A stretch of 64,000 nucleotides of DNA from Amycolatopsis pretoriensis (GTDB lineage Bacteria > Actinomycetota > Actinomycetes > Mycobacteriales > Pseudonocardiaceae), in assembly GCF_900107925.1 (NCBI RefSeq), contig NZ_FNUJ01000005.1, positions 124,001-188,000 on the forward strand. Direction: 5' to 3'. Under the pieces are notes generated by a model that did no database searches, was not told the origin of the DNA, and saw only the letters and a program-made list of their open reading frames with translations. Shown here in pieces: positions 25,413 through 32,905 of this stretch; position 1 is the stretch's first letter, and the number at the start of each line of letters is the position of its first letter. The position numbers were made by a program, and so were the translations under genes.

Positions 25413-26888
25413 CTAGTGGCGCGGCACCCGCGGCCGGCCGCCCGGCTCCTGCTTCGGCGGCTTCTGGTCCGTGCCCGGGAACGTCGGCGCCGGCAGGTTG
25501 GCCTGCTCGTAGCGCGACAGCGTCAGCGGGCCCGAGGTGTCCGGGAGCACCGGCGGCTTCGCCTTGTGGTCGTCGAAGCGGAACGCCGACGTCAGGTCCC
25601 CGAAGGTGCGGCGGCGCCAGGCCGAGATGTTCGGCTCCGCCACCCCGGTGACCTCCTCCAGGAACCGCAGCGTCGACGTGTGGTCGAAGTTCTCGCTGCA
25701 CACCCAGCCGCCCGCGGTCCACGGTGAGACGACGATCGCCGGCACGCGGTAGCCCGCGCCGACCGGGAGGCCGTTGCCCGGGGTGCCGCCCGGCGACGTC
25801 TTCGTGACGAACTCGCCGGGGGTGCCCGCCGGTGGTGTCGGCGGGACGACGTGGTCGAAGAGACCGTCGTTCTCGTCGTAGTCGAGGATGAAGACCGTCT
25901 TGGCCCAGACGTCCGGGTTGGCCGCGATCGCGTCGATCTTCGACGCGACGAACGCGGCACCTTCGGCGGGCGTGTACTGCGGGTGCTCCGACGCCGTCGA
26001 GGTGCAGATGATCCAGGAGACCGTCGGCAGCTTGTCGTTGCGCGCGTCGTATTCGAACTGGCCTTCGGGCCGGTGCGTGAGGCCGTTGACCGCGAGCGGC
26101 GAGTCCGCGGGCGCGTTCCGGAAGTTCGCGAACTGCTCCAGCATGTTGCAGCCGTAGGTGTCGCTCTGCTCGTACACCTTCCAGCTGACGCCGGCCGCCT
26201 GCAGCCGCTCCGCGTACGTCGTCCAGGTGTAGCCGCCGGCGGGGGCGTGGTTGTCGAGGATCGGGCCGCCGTGCGCGCCGTCGGGGTCGATCGTGCCGGT
26301 CATCCACATCATCCGGTTCGGCCAGGTCGGGCCGAACACCGAGCAGTGATAGCTGTCGCAGATGGTGAACGCCTCGGCGAGCGCGAACTGGAACGGCAGG
26401 TCCGCCCGGGTGTGGTAGCCCATGACGTAGGGACCGTTCTTGCCGTCGGCCTTGCGGTGGGCCGGCAGCCAGTTGTCCATCTTGCCGCCGTTCCAGGCGT
26501 CGTGCTGGACCTGCCAGGCGTGCGACGTCGACGGGATCTTCTGCGCGTTGGTCGCGTGGGTGTCCAGGTGGAACGGCAGCGCGTAGCCGGCGGGGTTCTC
26601 GGCGTCGGGCTGGTAGAAGACGGACCGGCCGTTCGGCAGCTTCGCCGCGTGCGGGTCGCCGAACCCGCGGACGCCGGACAGCGTGCCGAAGTAGTGGTCG
26701 AAGGACCGGTTCTCCTGCATGAGCAGCACGACGTGCTCGATGTCCTTGAGCGAACCGTGCTTGGGCGCGCCCTGGGCGAGCGCGCGCTGGACGTTCGGCG
26801 GCATGAGCGTGGCGGCAGCGGCGGTGGCGGCGGCACCGGCGGCCCCGCCGAGGAGACGGCGACGAGTCAGTTCGGTCATGCCCAGCAC
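25413..26888 (-). CDS. Tat-exported phospholipase C / phosphoesterase
   Basis: A 491-residue secreted enzyme of the bacterial phospholipase C (non-haemolytic PlcC-like) family. The Tat signal is clear: LTRRRLLGGAAGAAATAAAA. Catalytic and metal-binding landmarks are MQENRSFDHYFGTLSGVRGF near the N-terminus (Glu-Asn and Asp-His), and LDYDENDGLFDHVVPP and ENFDHTSTLRFLEE later. It would cleave phospholipid head groups or other phosphoesters outside the cell. GTG 26888 is favoured because GGGGAAG sits just upstream; ATG 26879 is the alternative. A CRP-like site lies about 110 bases upstream. Confidence 0.88.
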   Translation of the reverse strand: MLGMTELTRRRLLGGAAGAAATAAAATLMPPNVQRALAQGAPKHGSLKDIEHVVLLMQENRSFDHYFGTLSGVRGFGDPHAAKLPNGRSVFYQPDAENPAGYALPFHLDTHATNAQKIPSTSHAWQVQHDAWNGGKMDNWLPAHRKADGKNGPYVMGYHTRADLPFQFALAEAFTICDSYHCSVFGPTWPNRMMWMTGTIDPDGAHGGPILDNHAPAGGYTWTTYAERLQAAGVSWKVYEQSDTYGCNMLEQFANFRNAPADSPLAVNGLTHRPEGQFEYDARNDKLPTVSWIICTSTASEHPQYTPAEGAAFVASKIDAIAANPDVWAKTVFILDYDENDGLFDHVVPPTPPAGTPGEFVTKTSPGGTPGNGLPVGAGYRVPAIVVSPWTAGGWVCSENFDHTSTLRFLEEVTGVAEPNISAWRRRTFGDLTSAFRFDDHKAKPPVLPDTSGPLTLSRYEQANLPAPTFPGTDQKPPKQEPGGRPRVPRH

Positions 26889-26999
26889 GATCTTCCCCGA
26901 GCATCACCCGAAGAGGTGGCATCTGCGAACGTGGCCGGAACACCAGATGAAAACGATTGCCGAACCGGCACAAACCCGGTGGGGAAGCGACGAAAGTCT

Positions 27000-27015
27000 T
27001 GTGACGGCGCTCACG
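27000..27015. promoter_or_regulatory. CRP/GlxR-like site
   Basis: TGTGACGGCGCTCACG matches TGTGA-N6-TCACA with one mismatch, 112 bases before the phospholipase start on the opposite strand. It may link the secreted phosphoesterase to cAMP-type control. Confidence 0.35.
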
Positions 27016-27034
27016 CGCGAGCGGCCCGAGACAG

Positions 27035-27074
27035 CGAAAAGCCCCTGCTCGATGTTCTGAGCAGGGGCTTTTCG
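27035..27074 (-). terminator. tRNA-Gly terminator hairpin
   Basis: Perfect 16-bp stem (arm CGAAAAGCCCCTGCTC) with an 8-base loop, six bases beyond the tRNA 3' end. Read on the minus strand it ends in a short T-run (GGGGCTTTTCG), a classical intrinsic terminator. Confidence 0.88.
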
Positions 27075-27080
27075 ATCTTG

Positions 27081-27153
27081 AGCGGATGACGGGATTCGAA
27101 CCCGCGACCCTCACCTTGGCAAGGTGATGCGCTACCAGCTGCGCTACATCCGC
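27081..27153 (-). tRNA. tRNA-Gly (anticodon GCC)
   Basis: 73 bases that fold as a cloverleaf: acceptor GCGGATG/CATCCGC, D arm around GCGCAGCTGGTAGCGC, anticodon arm TCACC-TTGCCAA-GGTGA with GCC, and T arm GCGGG-TTCGAAT-CCCGT. The discriminator base is T, and CCA is not encoded. It is the only tRNA in the window. Confidence 0.97.
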
Positions 27154-27291
27154 ACTGCGTTGCTGTTGAGAAGTACTCTATACCCTCCCGAAACTGCTCC
27201 GATGAGCGGGTCCCGAAGTGCCCTGACCCGGTGCTTCGGTGTCACAGCTGGCGTACAAGGGGTGACGACGGCTGAATCCCTCCGTATGGTG

Positions 27292-27313
27292 TCCCCATTC
27301 GACCGAATGGGGA
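27292..27313. promoter_or_regulatory. Palindrome before the sigma/anti-sigma fusion gene
   Basis: Perfect 10-bp arms TCCCCATTCG / CGAATGGGGA separated by AC, ending 8 bases before the GGGGAGGAGG ribosome-binding site. It could be an operator or a 5'-UTR hairpin; its tight centre favours a DNA-binding dimer. Confidence 0.5.
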
Positions 27314-27341
27314 GACCTTCGGGGAGGAGGTGCCGGGCCGG

Positions 27342-28880
27342 ATGACCGAGCTGGGCACGGCGCCGCCACCAGCGGCCTCGGAATCCGACGAGCAGGCACT
27401 GCTGCAACGACTTCGAAACGGCGAAGACGCCGCGTTCGGGGAGCTGTTCGAGTTGCACGCCGCCGCCGTCCGGAGACTGGCGCAGAGCCTGGCTTCCGAC
27501 CGGTCCGAGGCCGAGGACATCACCGCGGAGACGTTCTTCCGCGTCCTGCAGGCCCTTCGCCGGGGCGCCGGCCCCAGGGACTACGTCCGCGCCTACCTCC
27601 TGACCGTCGCCCGCCGCGTCTCCTGGGAGTGGCACGGCGCCCGCCGCGACGTCCCGGTGTCCGACGACGAACTGACCTTCCGCGCCGGCGCGGGTGCCGA
27701 CACGCACGCCCGCACGGCCGAGCACACGCTGATCACGACGGCGTTCACCAGCCTGCCCGAGCGCTGGCGGACCGTCCTCTGGCAGACCGAGGTCGAGGGC
27801 GAGCAGCCCGCCATGGTCGCCACCCACTTCGGGCTGAGCGCGAACGCCACCGCGGCGCTGGCCCGGCGCGCTCGTCAGGGTCTCCGTGCCGCGTACTTGC
27901 AGGCACACCTTTCGGTCAACCGCGGGCCGGACTCGTGCCGCGCGGTCGTCGAGAAGCTCGGCGGGTTCACCGCGGGCAGCGTGACCGGCGCCGAGGCCGA
28001 GCGGATCAAGGCGCACCTGCACGGCTGCCCGTCGTGCCGCGCGACCCAGGACGAGCTGCGCGACGTCTGTTCGTCGCTGCGCGCGCACGCCGGGGTGCTG
28101 GTGCTGCTGGTGCCGGCGGCCGGTGCCGCCGCGAGCGGCAGCGGCGTGCTGGCCGGGCTCGGCACGACGATCAAGGGCGTGCTGGTCGGCTCCAAGGTCA
28201 AGATCGGGCTCGCGCTGGCGTCGACCGCGGCCGTCGGTGCCGTCGGCGTCGCGGCCGGTCCGGTGCTGTTCGGGTCGGCGCCGGTGCAGGACATCGGGCT
28301 GACCGGCGGTGCGCCCGAGCTCGTCGTGGTGCCGCCCGCCGAGTCGCACCAGCAGCCGCCCCCGCAGCCGCAGCAGGACCCCCGGATCGGCATCGGGGTG
28401 CTCAACGGCCGCGGCACCGGGGTCAACGTCCCGGCGCGGCAGCGCGCCGGTGGCAAGCAGGTCGCGGCGAACGAGGTGCCGACCGTGCCGGGCGACGTCC
28501 CGGCCGGCGAGGCGAGCGGCGGCGACGGCCTCACCCCGCGCGACGACATCACGTCGTCGACCTTCAGCACGCCCGGCCACTCCTCGACGTCGCCGCGGCT
28601 CGACGCGACGACGAGCCCGCTCATGACCGTCACGACCGAGTCGACCGACACCGGCGTGCCGGAGGACGCGGAGGCACCCGAGCTGTCGCCGACCGCCCGT
28701 CCCGGCGCGTCGACGACCCCGTCCGGGGAGCCGAAGCCGAAGGACGATGAGACCGCGACCACCGAGCCGTCGACGACGGTGACGCCGACTTCCGGAAAAC
28801 CCTGCCCGAGCAGCGCGTCCGCTGTCACTGGTTCGAGCGAACCGGCGCAGCCGACGTCGACCGCCGCTGAACAGCAGTGA
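27342..28880 (+). CDS. ECF sigma factor fused to zinc-finger membrane anti-sigma-like domain
   Basis: A 512-residue protein. Residues about 20-180 are an ECF sigma factor: region 2 GELFELHAAAVRRLAQSL with SEAEDITAETFFRVLQAL, and region 4 LPERWRTVLWQTEVEGEQPAMVATHFGLS. A zf-HC2 motif follows (H-x3-C-x2-C in HLHGCPSC), then two hydrophobic segments (about 250-310) and a Thr/Pro/Ser-rich tail of about 200 residues that should be outside the cell. So sensor, inhibitor and sigma factor are in one chain. ATG 27342 follows GGGGAGGAGG; GTG 27330 is less likely. Confidence 0.87.
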   Translation: MTELGTAPPPAASESDEQALLQRLRNGEDAAFGELFELHAAAVRRLAQSLASDRSEAEDITAETFFRVLQALRRGAGPRDYVRAYLLTVARRVSWEWHGARRDVPVSDDELTFRAGAGADTHARTAEHTLITTAFTSLPERWRTVLWQTEVEGEQPAMVATHFGLSANATAALARRARQGLRAAYLQAHLSVNRGPDSCRAVVEKLGGFTAGSVTGAEAERIKAHLHGCPSCRATQDELRDVCSSLRAHAGVLVLLVPAAGAAASGSGVLAGLGTTIKGVLVGSKVKIGLALASTAAVGAVGVAAGPVLFGSAPVQDIGLTGGAPELVVVPPAESHQQPPPQPQQDPRIGIGVLNGRGTGVNVPARQRAGGKQVAANEVPTVPGDVPAGEASGGDGLTPRDDITSSTFSTPGHSSTSPRLDATTSPLMTVTTESTDTGVPEDAEAPELSPTARPGASTTPSGEPKPKDDETATTEPSTTVTPTSGKPCPSSASAVTGSSEPAQPTSTAAEQQ

Positions 28881-28984
28881 TCAACTTCGCCGGGTGGGAT
28901 GTCCGGTTCATCCCTCGCGCGGGCGAGCCCGGGCACGGTAACGTTGTCCGTGCTCACCCTGCGGGCGCCCCGGGAGGCAACTGA

Positions 28985-29419
28985 ATGAACCGGCTGGTAC
29001 GCGGCGAAGACGGCCGCGACTGGGTGGTCCGTGCCCAGATGGAATGGCGCGCACCGGCGACGGCCGACGACTTCGAGCACGACGTCGCGGGCAGCTACGG
29101 CCCCGGCATCGCGATGATCGTGGTGACCGCGCTGCTGGCCGTGATCCTGGTCGTGTGGACGCCGAACGAGGTCAACATCCCCGCGTGGGTGCTGCTGGCC
29201 CTGCTGCTGGTGGTGCTGTTCTTCCCGTTGCGCTGGATCTTGCGCCGGCCGTGGACGGTCGTCGCGGAGACCGACGGCGACCGCGACCGGCCGTCCGAAC
29301 GCTGGGTCGGCACGATCCGCGGCATGTTCACCGTGCAGGGCGAGGTCAAGAAGATTTCCAAGACGATCCAGCGGCACTCGCTGCCCGACTTCGACGGGCC
29401 GCTGCACCCGGTCGAATAG
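28985..29419 (+). CDS. DUF983-like two-helix membrane protein
   Basis: A 144-residue membrane protein with a soluble N-terminus (about 40 residues), two helices (GIAMIVVTALLAVILVVW and VLLALLLVVLFFPLRWILR) and a C-terminal soluble segment starting RPWTVVAETDGDRD. This matches DUF983-type proteins often found near DNA-repair genes in actinobacteria. No known activity. The Fpg/Nei gene starts 39 bases later on the same strand. Confidence 0.7.
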   Translation: MNRLVRGEDGRDWVVRAQMEWRAPATADDFEHDVAGSYGPGIAMIVVTALLAVILVVWTPNEVNIPAWVLLALLLVVLFFPLRWILRRPWTVVAETDGDRDRPSERWVGTIRGMFTVQGEVKKISKTIQRHSLPDFDGPLHPVE

Positions 29420-29458
29420 CGAGTACCGGAATTCGGCCGAAGGGGTGAAACTGGGAGC

Positions 29459-30319
29459 ATGCCCGAACTGCCCGAGGTCGAAGCGCTGGCGCACCACCTG
29501 CGTGAGAACGCGGTCGGCCAGACGATCTTCCGCATCGATGTCGCATCGCTGAGCGTCCTGAAGACGGCGACCCCGCCGTGGACCGAGATGCACGGCCGCG
29601 AGATCACCGGCGCGACCCGGCACGGCAAGCATCTCGACGTCGTCGCGGGCGATCTGCACCTGGTCGTCCACCTGGCCCGCGCGGGCTGGTTGCGCTGGTC
29701 CGACGGCCTGGCCGCGGCGCCGCTCAAGCCGGGCAAGGGCCCGATCTCGCTGCGCGTGCACCTCGAGTCCGCCACCGGTCCCGGCTTCGACCTCACGGAG
29801 GCGGGCACGAAGAAGGGCCTGGCGGTGTGGATCGTGAAGGACCCGCAGGAGATCGCGAGCGTCGCGCGCCTGGGCCCGGACGCGCTCTCGCTGGACGCGG
29901 CCCAGCTGCGCGAGCTGTTCGCCGGCAAGAACACGCGGCTGAAGTGGGCGCTGACCGACCAGTCGCTGATCGCCGGCATCGGCAACGCGTACTCCGACGA
30001 GATCATGCACCGCGCGAAGCTCTCCCCGTACGCGACGATCGGCAAGCTCGACGACGGCGCGCTGGAGACCCTCGCGGAGGCGATCGTCGAAATCGAGTCG
30101 GACGCCGTCCAGCGCTCGGTGGGCCAGAAGGCCGCGCGCCTGAAGGGCGAGAAGCGCTCGGGCCTGCGCGTCCACGCGCGCACCGGACTGCCGTGCCCGG
30201 TCTGCGGCGACACGATCCGCGAGATCTCGTTCGCGGACAAGTCCTTCCAGTACTGCCCGACCTGCCAGACGGGCGGCAAGCCGCTGGCCGACCGCCGGAT
30301 GTCGCGGCTGCTGAAGTAA
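29459..30319 (+). CDS. Fpg/Nei-family DNA glycosylase/AP lyase
   Basis: A 286-residue base-excision repair enzyme. The N-terminus is the catalytic PELPEVEAL (after Met removal Pro is the nucleophile, with Glu3), Lys in RHGKHLDVV is present, the helix-two-turn-helix is DQSLIAGIGNAYSDEI, and the C-terminal zinc finger has Cys246, Cys249, Cys266 and Cys269. It removes oxidised purines or pyrimidines; the LTEAGTKKGLAVWIV region differs from classical MutM, so it is one of the actinobacterial Fpg/Nei variants rather than certainly MutM. Confidence 0.9.
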   Translation: MPELPEVEALAHHLRENAVGQTIFRIDVASLSVLKTATPPWTEMHGREITGATRHGKHLDVVAGDLHLVVHLARAGWLRWSDGLAAAPLKPGKGPISLRVHLESATGPGFDLTEAGTKKGLAVWIVKDPQEIASVARLGPDALSLDAAQLRELFAGKNTRLKWALTDQSLIAGIGNAYSDEIMHRAKLSPYATIGKLDDGALETLAEAIVEIESDAVQRSVGQKAARLKGEKRSGLRVHARTGLPCPVCGDTIREISFADKSFQYCPTCQTGGKPLADRRMSRLLK

Positions 30320-30564
30320 AGATTCGCCCGTTCGGCCGCACGTACTGCGCCGCGCGTCGCTGCCTCCAGATCGTGACGTGGCGAAACTGCGTTCTTCCTG
30401 GCCATTCGCTGGAAGGAGTGGAACAGCGGGCGCTCTCCGCATGTTGCGGACAGTGACCGTGCCGGGCCGGTTCCGACTCTCGGTAGGGTTCGCTCCACCC
30501 TCGGTCATCACAGTTGGACAGAAAGTGGGAACAGGCCTTGCACCCGGTTGGTCGAGCGCAGAGC

Positions 30565-31881
30565 ATGGACGCCGTGTCCGGGTTTCCGCTTGCGCAGATC
30601 GTTCCGTGGGGTCTGGCGGTGCTGCTCGGCATCGCGGTGATCGTGCTGCTCGTGAAACAGCGCAAACCGGCCAGCGTGGTGGAAGACGCCATGCTGCAGG
30701 CCGTGCACCGGATGTCGAAGGCCGCCCCGAACCTCCGTTCCGGGCTGGACGAGGACGCCGCCGACAAGATCACCACCCAGCTGCTGCAGATGCTCGACTG
30801 CGTCGCCGTCGGCATCACCGACAGCGAGGGCACGCTGCTGTCGTGGGACGGCGAGGCGAACGAGCACTACGTCGACCTCGTCGACGCGATCGGCGCGGCC
30901 ATCCGCAAGCACCGCCGCGAGGTCGTCGCGCACGACCGGATGCCGTGCAACCACCGCGGCACCTGCCGGATGAAGACCGCCGTCATCGTGCCGCTGCTGG
31001 TGGAGGGCGAGACCGAGGCGGCGCTGATCGTCGTCGGCCGCACGCGCGGGCGCCTGGTGCAGATGGCCGACGCCGTCGCCCAGTTCGTCTGCACCCAGTT
31101 CGAGCTCGCGCGGCTCGACGAGTCCAAGCACCAGCTCCAGCAGGCCGAGATCAAGGCGCTGCGCGCGCAGATCTCGCCGCACTTCGTCTACAACGCGCTC
31201 AACACGATCTCCGCGCTGATCCGCACGGACCCCGAAGAGGCGCGAGAGCTGCTTCAGGACTTCGCCGACTTCACGCGCTACTCGTTCCGGACGTCGGGCA
31301 TGTTCACGTCGCTGGCCGAGGAACTGCGCAACATCGACCGCTACCTGACCATCGAGAACGCCCGCTTCGGCGGCCGGCTCGAGGTGCGGATGAAGATCGC
31401 GCCCGAGGTGCTCAGCGTCGTCGTGCCGTTCCTGATCATCCAGCCGCTGGTGGAGAACGCGGTCAAGCACGGGCTGGCCAGCAAGCCCAGCGGCGGCTGC
31501 GTCACGGTGATCGCGCAGGACCACGGCACCGAGGCGCTGATCAGCGTCGAGGACGACGGCATCGGCATGGACCCGCGGCGGCTGCGGGACGTCAAGAACG
31601 CGCACAGCACCGGCGCGCACGTCGGGCTCGGCAACATCAGCCAGCGCATGCAGCAGGTCTTCGGCACCGACTACGCGGTGATGGTCGAGACCGCGCCGGG
31701 CGCCGGCATGAAGGTGACGCTGCGGGTGCCGAAGTTCGTCCCGGGCGTCCGCCCGAACATGCCGGATTACAGCGCCGACGCGGAAGCCGACGTCCCGGCC
31801 CAGGGCGGCCCGGCCCAGCTGAACGGCGCCGAGGTCAACGGCGTCAACGGCACGCGCTCCGGCATCCTCCCCATGAGCTGA
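30565..31881 (+). CDS. LytS/YehU-type sensor histidine kinase
   Basis: A roughly 438-residue kinase. It has one N-terminal membrane helix (FPLAQIVPWGLAVLLGIAVIVLL), a GAF-like sensor region (about 50-175; contains a Cys pair in MPCNHRGTCRMK that could bind metal or sense redox), a His_kinase domain with the phospho-acceptor in QISPHFVYNALNTI and an HATPase domain (IQPLVENAVKHG, EDDGIGMD, VGLGNISQRM). The start is uncertain (ATG 30565; TTG 30538 and 30514 also possible). Its expected partner, a LytTR regulator, is 2.5 kb downstream, split off by sppA and a GH16 gene. Confidence 0.9.
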   Translation: MDAVSGFPLAQIVPWGLAVLLGIAVIVLLVKQRKPASVVEDAMLQAVHRMSKAAPNLRSGLDEDAADKITTQLLQMLDCVAVGITDSEGTLLSWDGEANEHYVDLVDAIGAAIRKHRREVVAHDRMPCNHRGTCRMKTAVIVPLLVEGETEAALIVVGRTRGRLVQMADAVAQFVCTQFELARLDESKHQLQQAEIKALRAQISPHFVYNALNTISALIRTDPEEARELLQDFADFTRYSFRTSGMFTSLAEELRNIDRYLTIENARFGGRLEVRMKIAPEVLSVVVPFLIIQPLVENAVKHGLASKPSGGCVTVIAQDHGTEALISVEDDGIGMDPRRLRDVKNAHSTGAHVGLGNISQRMQQVFGTDYAVMVETAPGAGMKVTLRVPKFVPGVRPNMPDYSADAEADVPAQGGPAQLNGAEVNGVNGTRSGILPMS

Positions 31882-31901
31882 ATCCCGCTAGCCTGGGCGG
31901 T

Positions 31902-32747
31902 ATGAGCGTTACGGACAAGCTGGCTTCGCGGATCCCGGTCCTCGCCGACCGGGTCGAGCGCAAGGACGTCGTGGCCGTGGTGAAGCTGCACGGCGTGATC
32001 ACGCCGTCGCCATCGCCACTGGGCCGGGGCGCGATCAACCTGGCCGCCGTGGAGTCGGCCCTGACCAGGGCATTCGGCCACGACCGGCTGAAGGCGGTCG
32101 CGCTGCTGATCAACTCCCCGGGCGGCGCGCCGACGCAGTCCGGCCTGGTCGCGGAGCGGATCCGTCAGCTGGCCGACGAGAAGGGCGTCCCGGTACTGGC
32201 GTTCTGCGAGGACGTCGCGGCATCGGGCGGGTATTGGCTGGCCTGCGCGGCCGACGAGATCTACGCGCACCGCACCTCGATGGTCGGTTCGATCGGCGTG
32301 ATCAGCGGCGGCTTCGGCTTCACGGGGTTGCTGGAGCGCTTCGGCATCGAGCGCCGCCTGCACACCGCGGGCGCGAACAAGTCGCGCCTCGACCCGTTCT
32401 CGCCGGAGAAGCCGGAGGACGTGGAGTGGCTGAAGAAGATGCACGCCCAGCTCCACGAGCTGTTCGTGAGCTGGGTCAAGGAACGCCGAGGCGAGCGTCT
32501 GGCCGACACGGAGGACCTGTTCACGGGTGACGTCTGGCTCGGCGCGAAGGCGCTGGAGCTCGGGCTGATCGACGGCGTGGGCAGCCTCCGCCAGATCGTC
32601 ACGGACCGCTTCCCGGACGCGGAGATTTCGGTGGCGGAGCCGAAGAAGGCCCTGCTGGCGAGGCTCGGCATCGGCGCCCCGGCGGCGGCGTCGGCGGTGC
32701 TGGAAGCGGTGACGCAGAAGGCGGCCTGGTCCCGCTTCGGCCTCTGA
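31902..32747 (+). CDS. sppA: SppA-type S49 peptidase without membrane anchor
   Basis: A 281-residue S49-family serine peptidase that degrades leftover signal peptides or membrane fragments. Catalytic Ser108 sits in EDVAASGGYW and the general-base Lys160 in AGANKSRLDPFSPEKPED. It is the short single-domain form and shows no N-terminal membrane helix, so it is probably cytoplasmic or peripheral. It starts 20 bases after the kinase stop and is likely cotranscribed with it. Confidence 0.88.
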   Translation: MSVTDKLASRIPVLADRVERKDVVAVVKLHGVITPSPSPLGRGAINLAAVESALTRAFGHDRLKAVALLINSPGGAPTQSGLVAERIRQLADEKGVPVLAFCEDVAASGGYWLACAADEIYAHRTSMVGSIGVISGGFGFTGLLERFGIERRLHTAGANKSRLDPFSPEKPEDVEWLKKMHAQLHELFVSWVKERRGERLADTEDLFTGDVWLGAKALELGLIDGVGSLRQIVTDRFPDAEISVAEPKKALLARLGIGAPAAASAVLEAVTQKAAWSRFGL

Positions 32748-32784
32748 ACCCCAGTGTCCGGTTTGAGCACTTCCGGGCAGACTT

Positions 32785-32800
32785 TGTGACCTGGATCACC
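32785..32800. promoter_or_regulatory. CRP/GlxR-like site upstream of GH16 gene
   Basis: TGTGACCTGGATCACC fits TGTGA-N6-TCACA with one mismatch, 106 bases before the GH16 start. Position suits cAMP/CRP-type control of a polysaccharide hydrolase. Confidence 0.5.
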
Positions 32801-32842
32801 CAACCCCCGTAACGCCCCTGGAGTCGCGAAGGGGTATCAGGT

Positions 32843-32895
32843 CTCCTTGTCGACGGGCTTTGTTGTGAACGGCAACAAATCCGGTCGACAAGGAG
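32843..32895 (+). promoter_or_regulatory. Long hairpin burying the GH16 ribosome-binding site
   Basis: Outer arms CTCCTTGTCGAC (32843-32854) and GTCGACAAGGAG (32884-32895) pair perfectly over 12 bp; an inner TTTGTTG/CAACAAA stem (32859-32865, 32873-32879) stacks above two single mismatches and 2 bp. In total 21 bp close on a 7-base loop. The 3' arm contains AAGGAG, the core of the Shine-Dalgarno (AAGGAGG, 32890-32896) ten bases before ATG 32906. As RNA this would block translation until opened by a ligand, protein or temperature; as DNA it could be an operator. It matches no riboswitch class I know. Confidence 0.6.
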
Positions 32896-32905
32896 GTCGT
32901 ACCCG

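Noticed and set aside
32781..32905. c-di-AMP (ydaO) riboswitch before the GH16 gene
   Set aside because: Too short and lacking the conserved ydaO core; the element is a single long hairpin.
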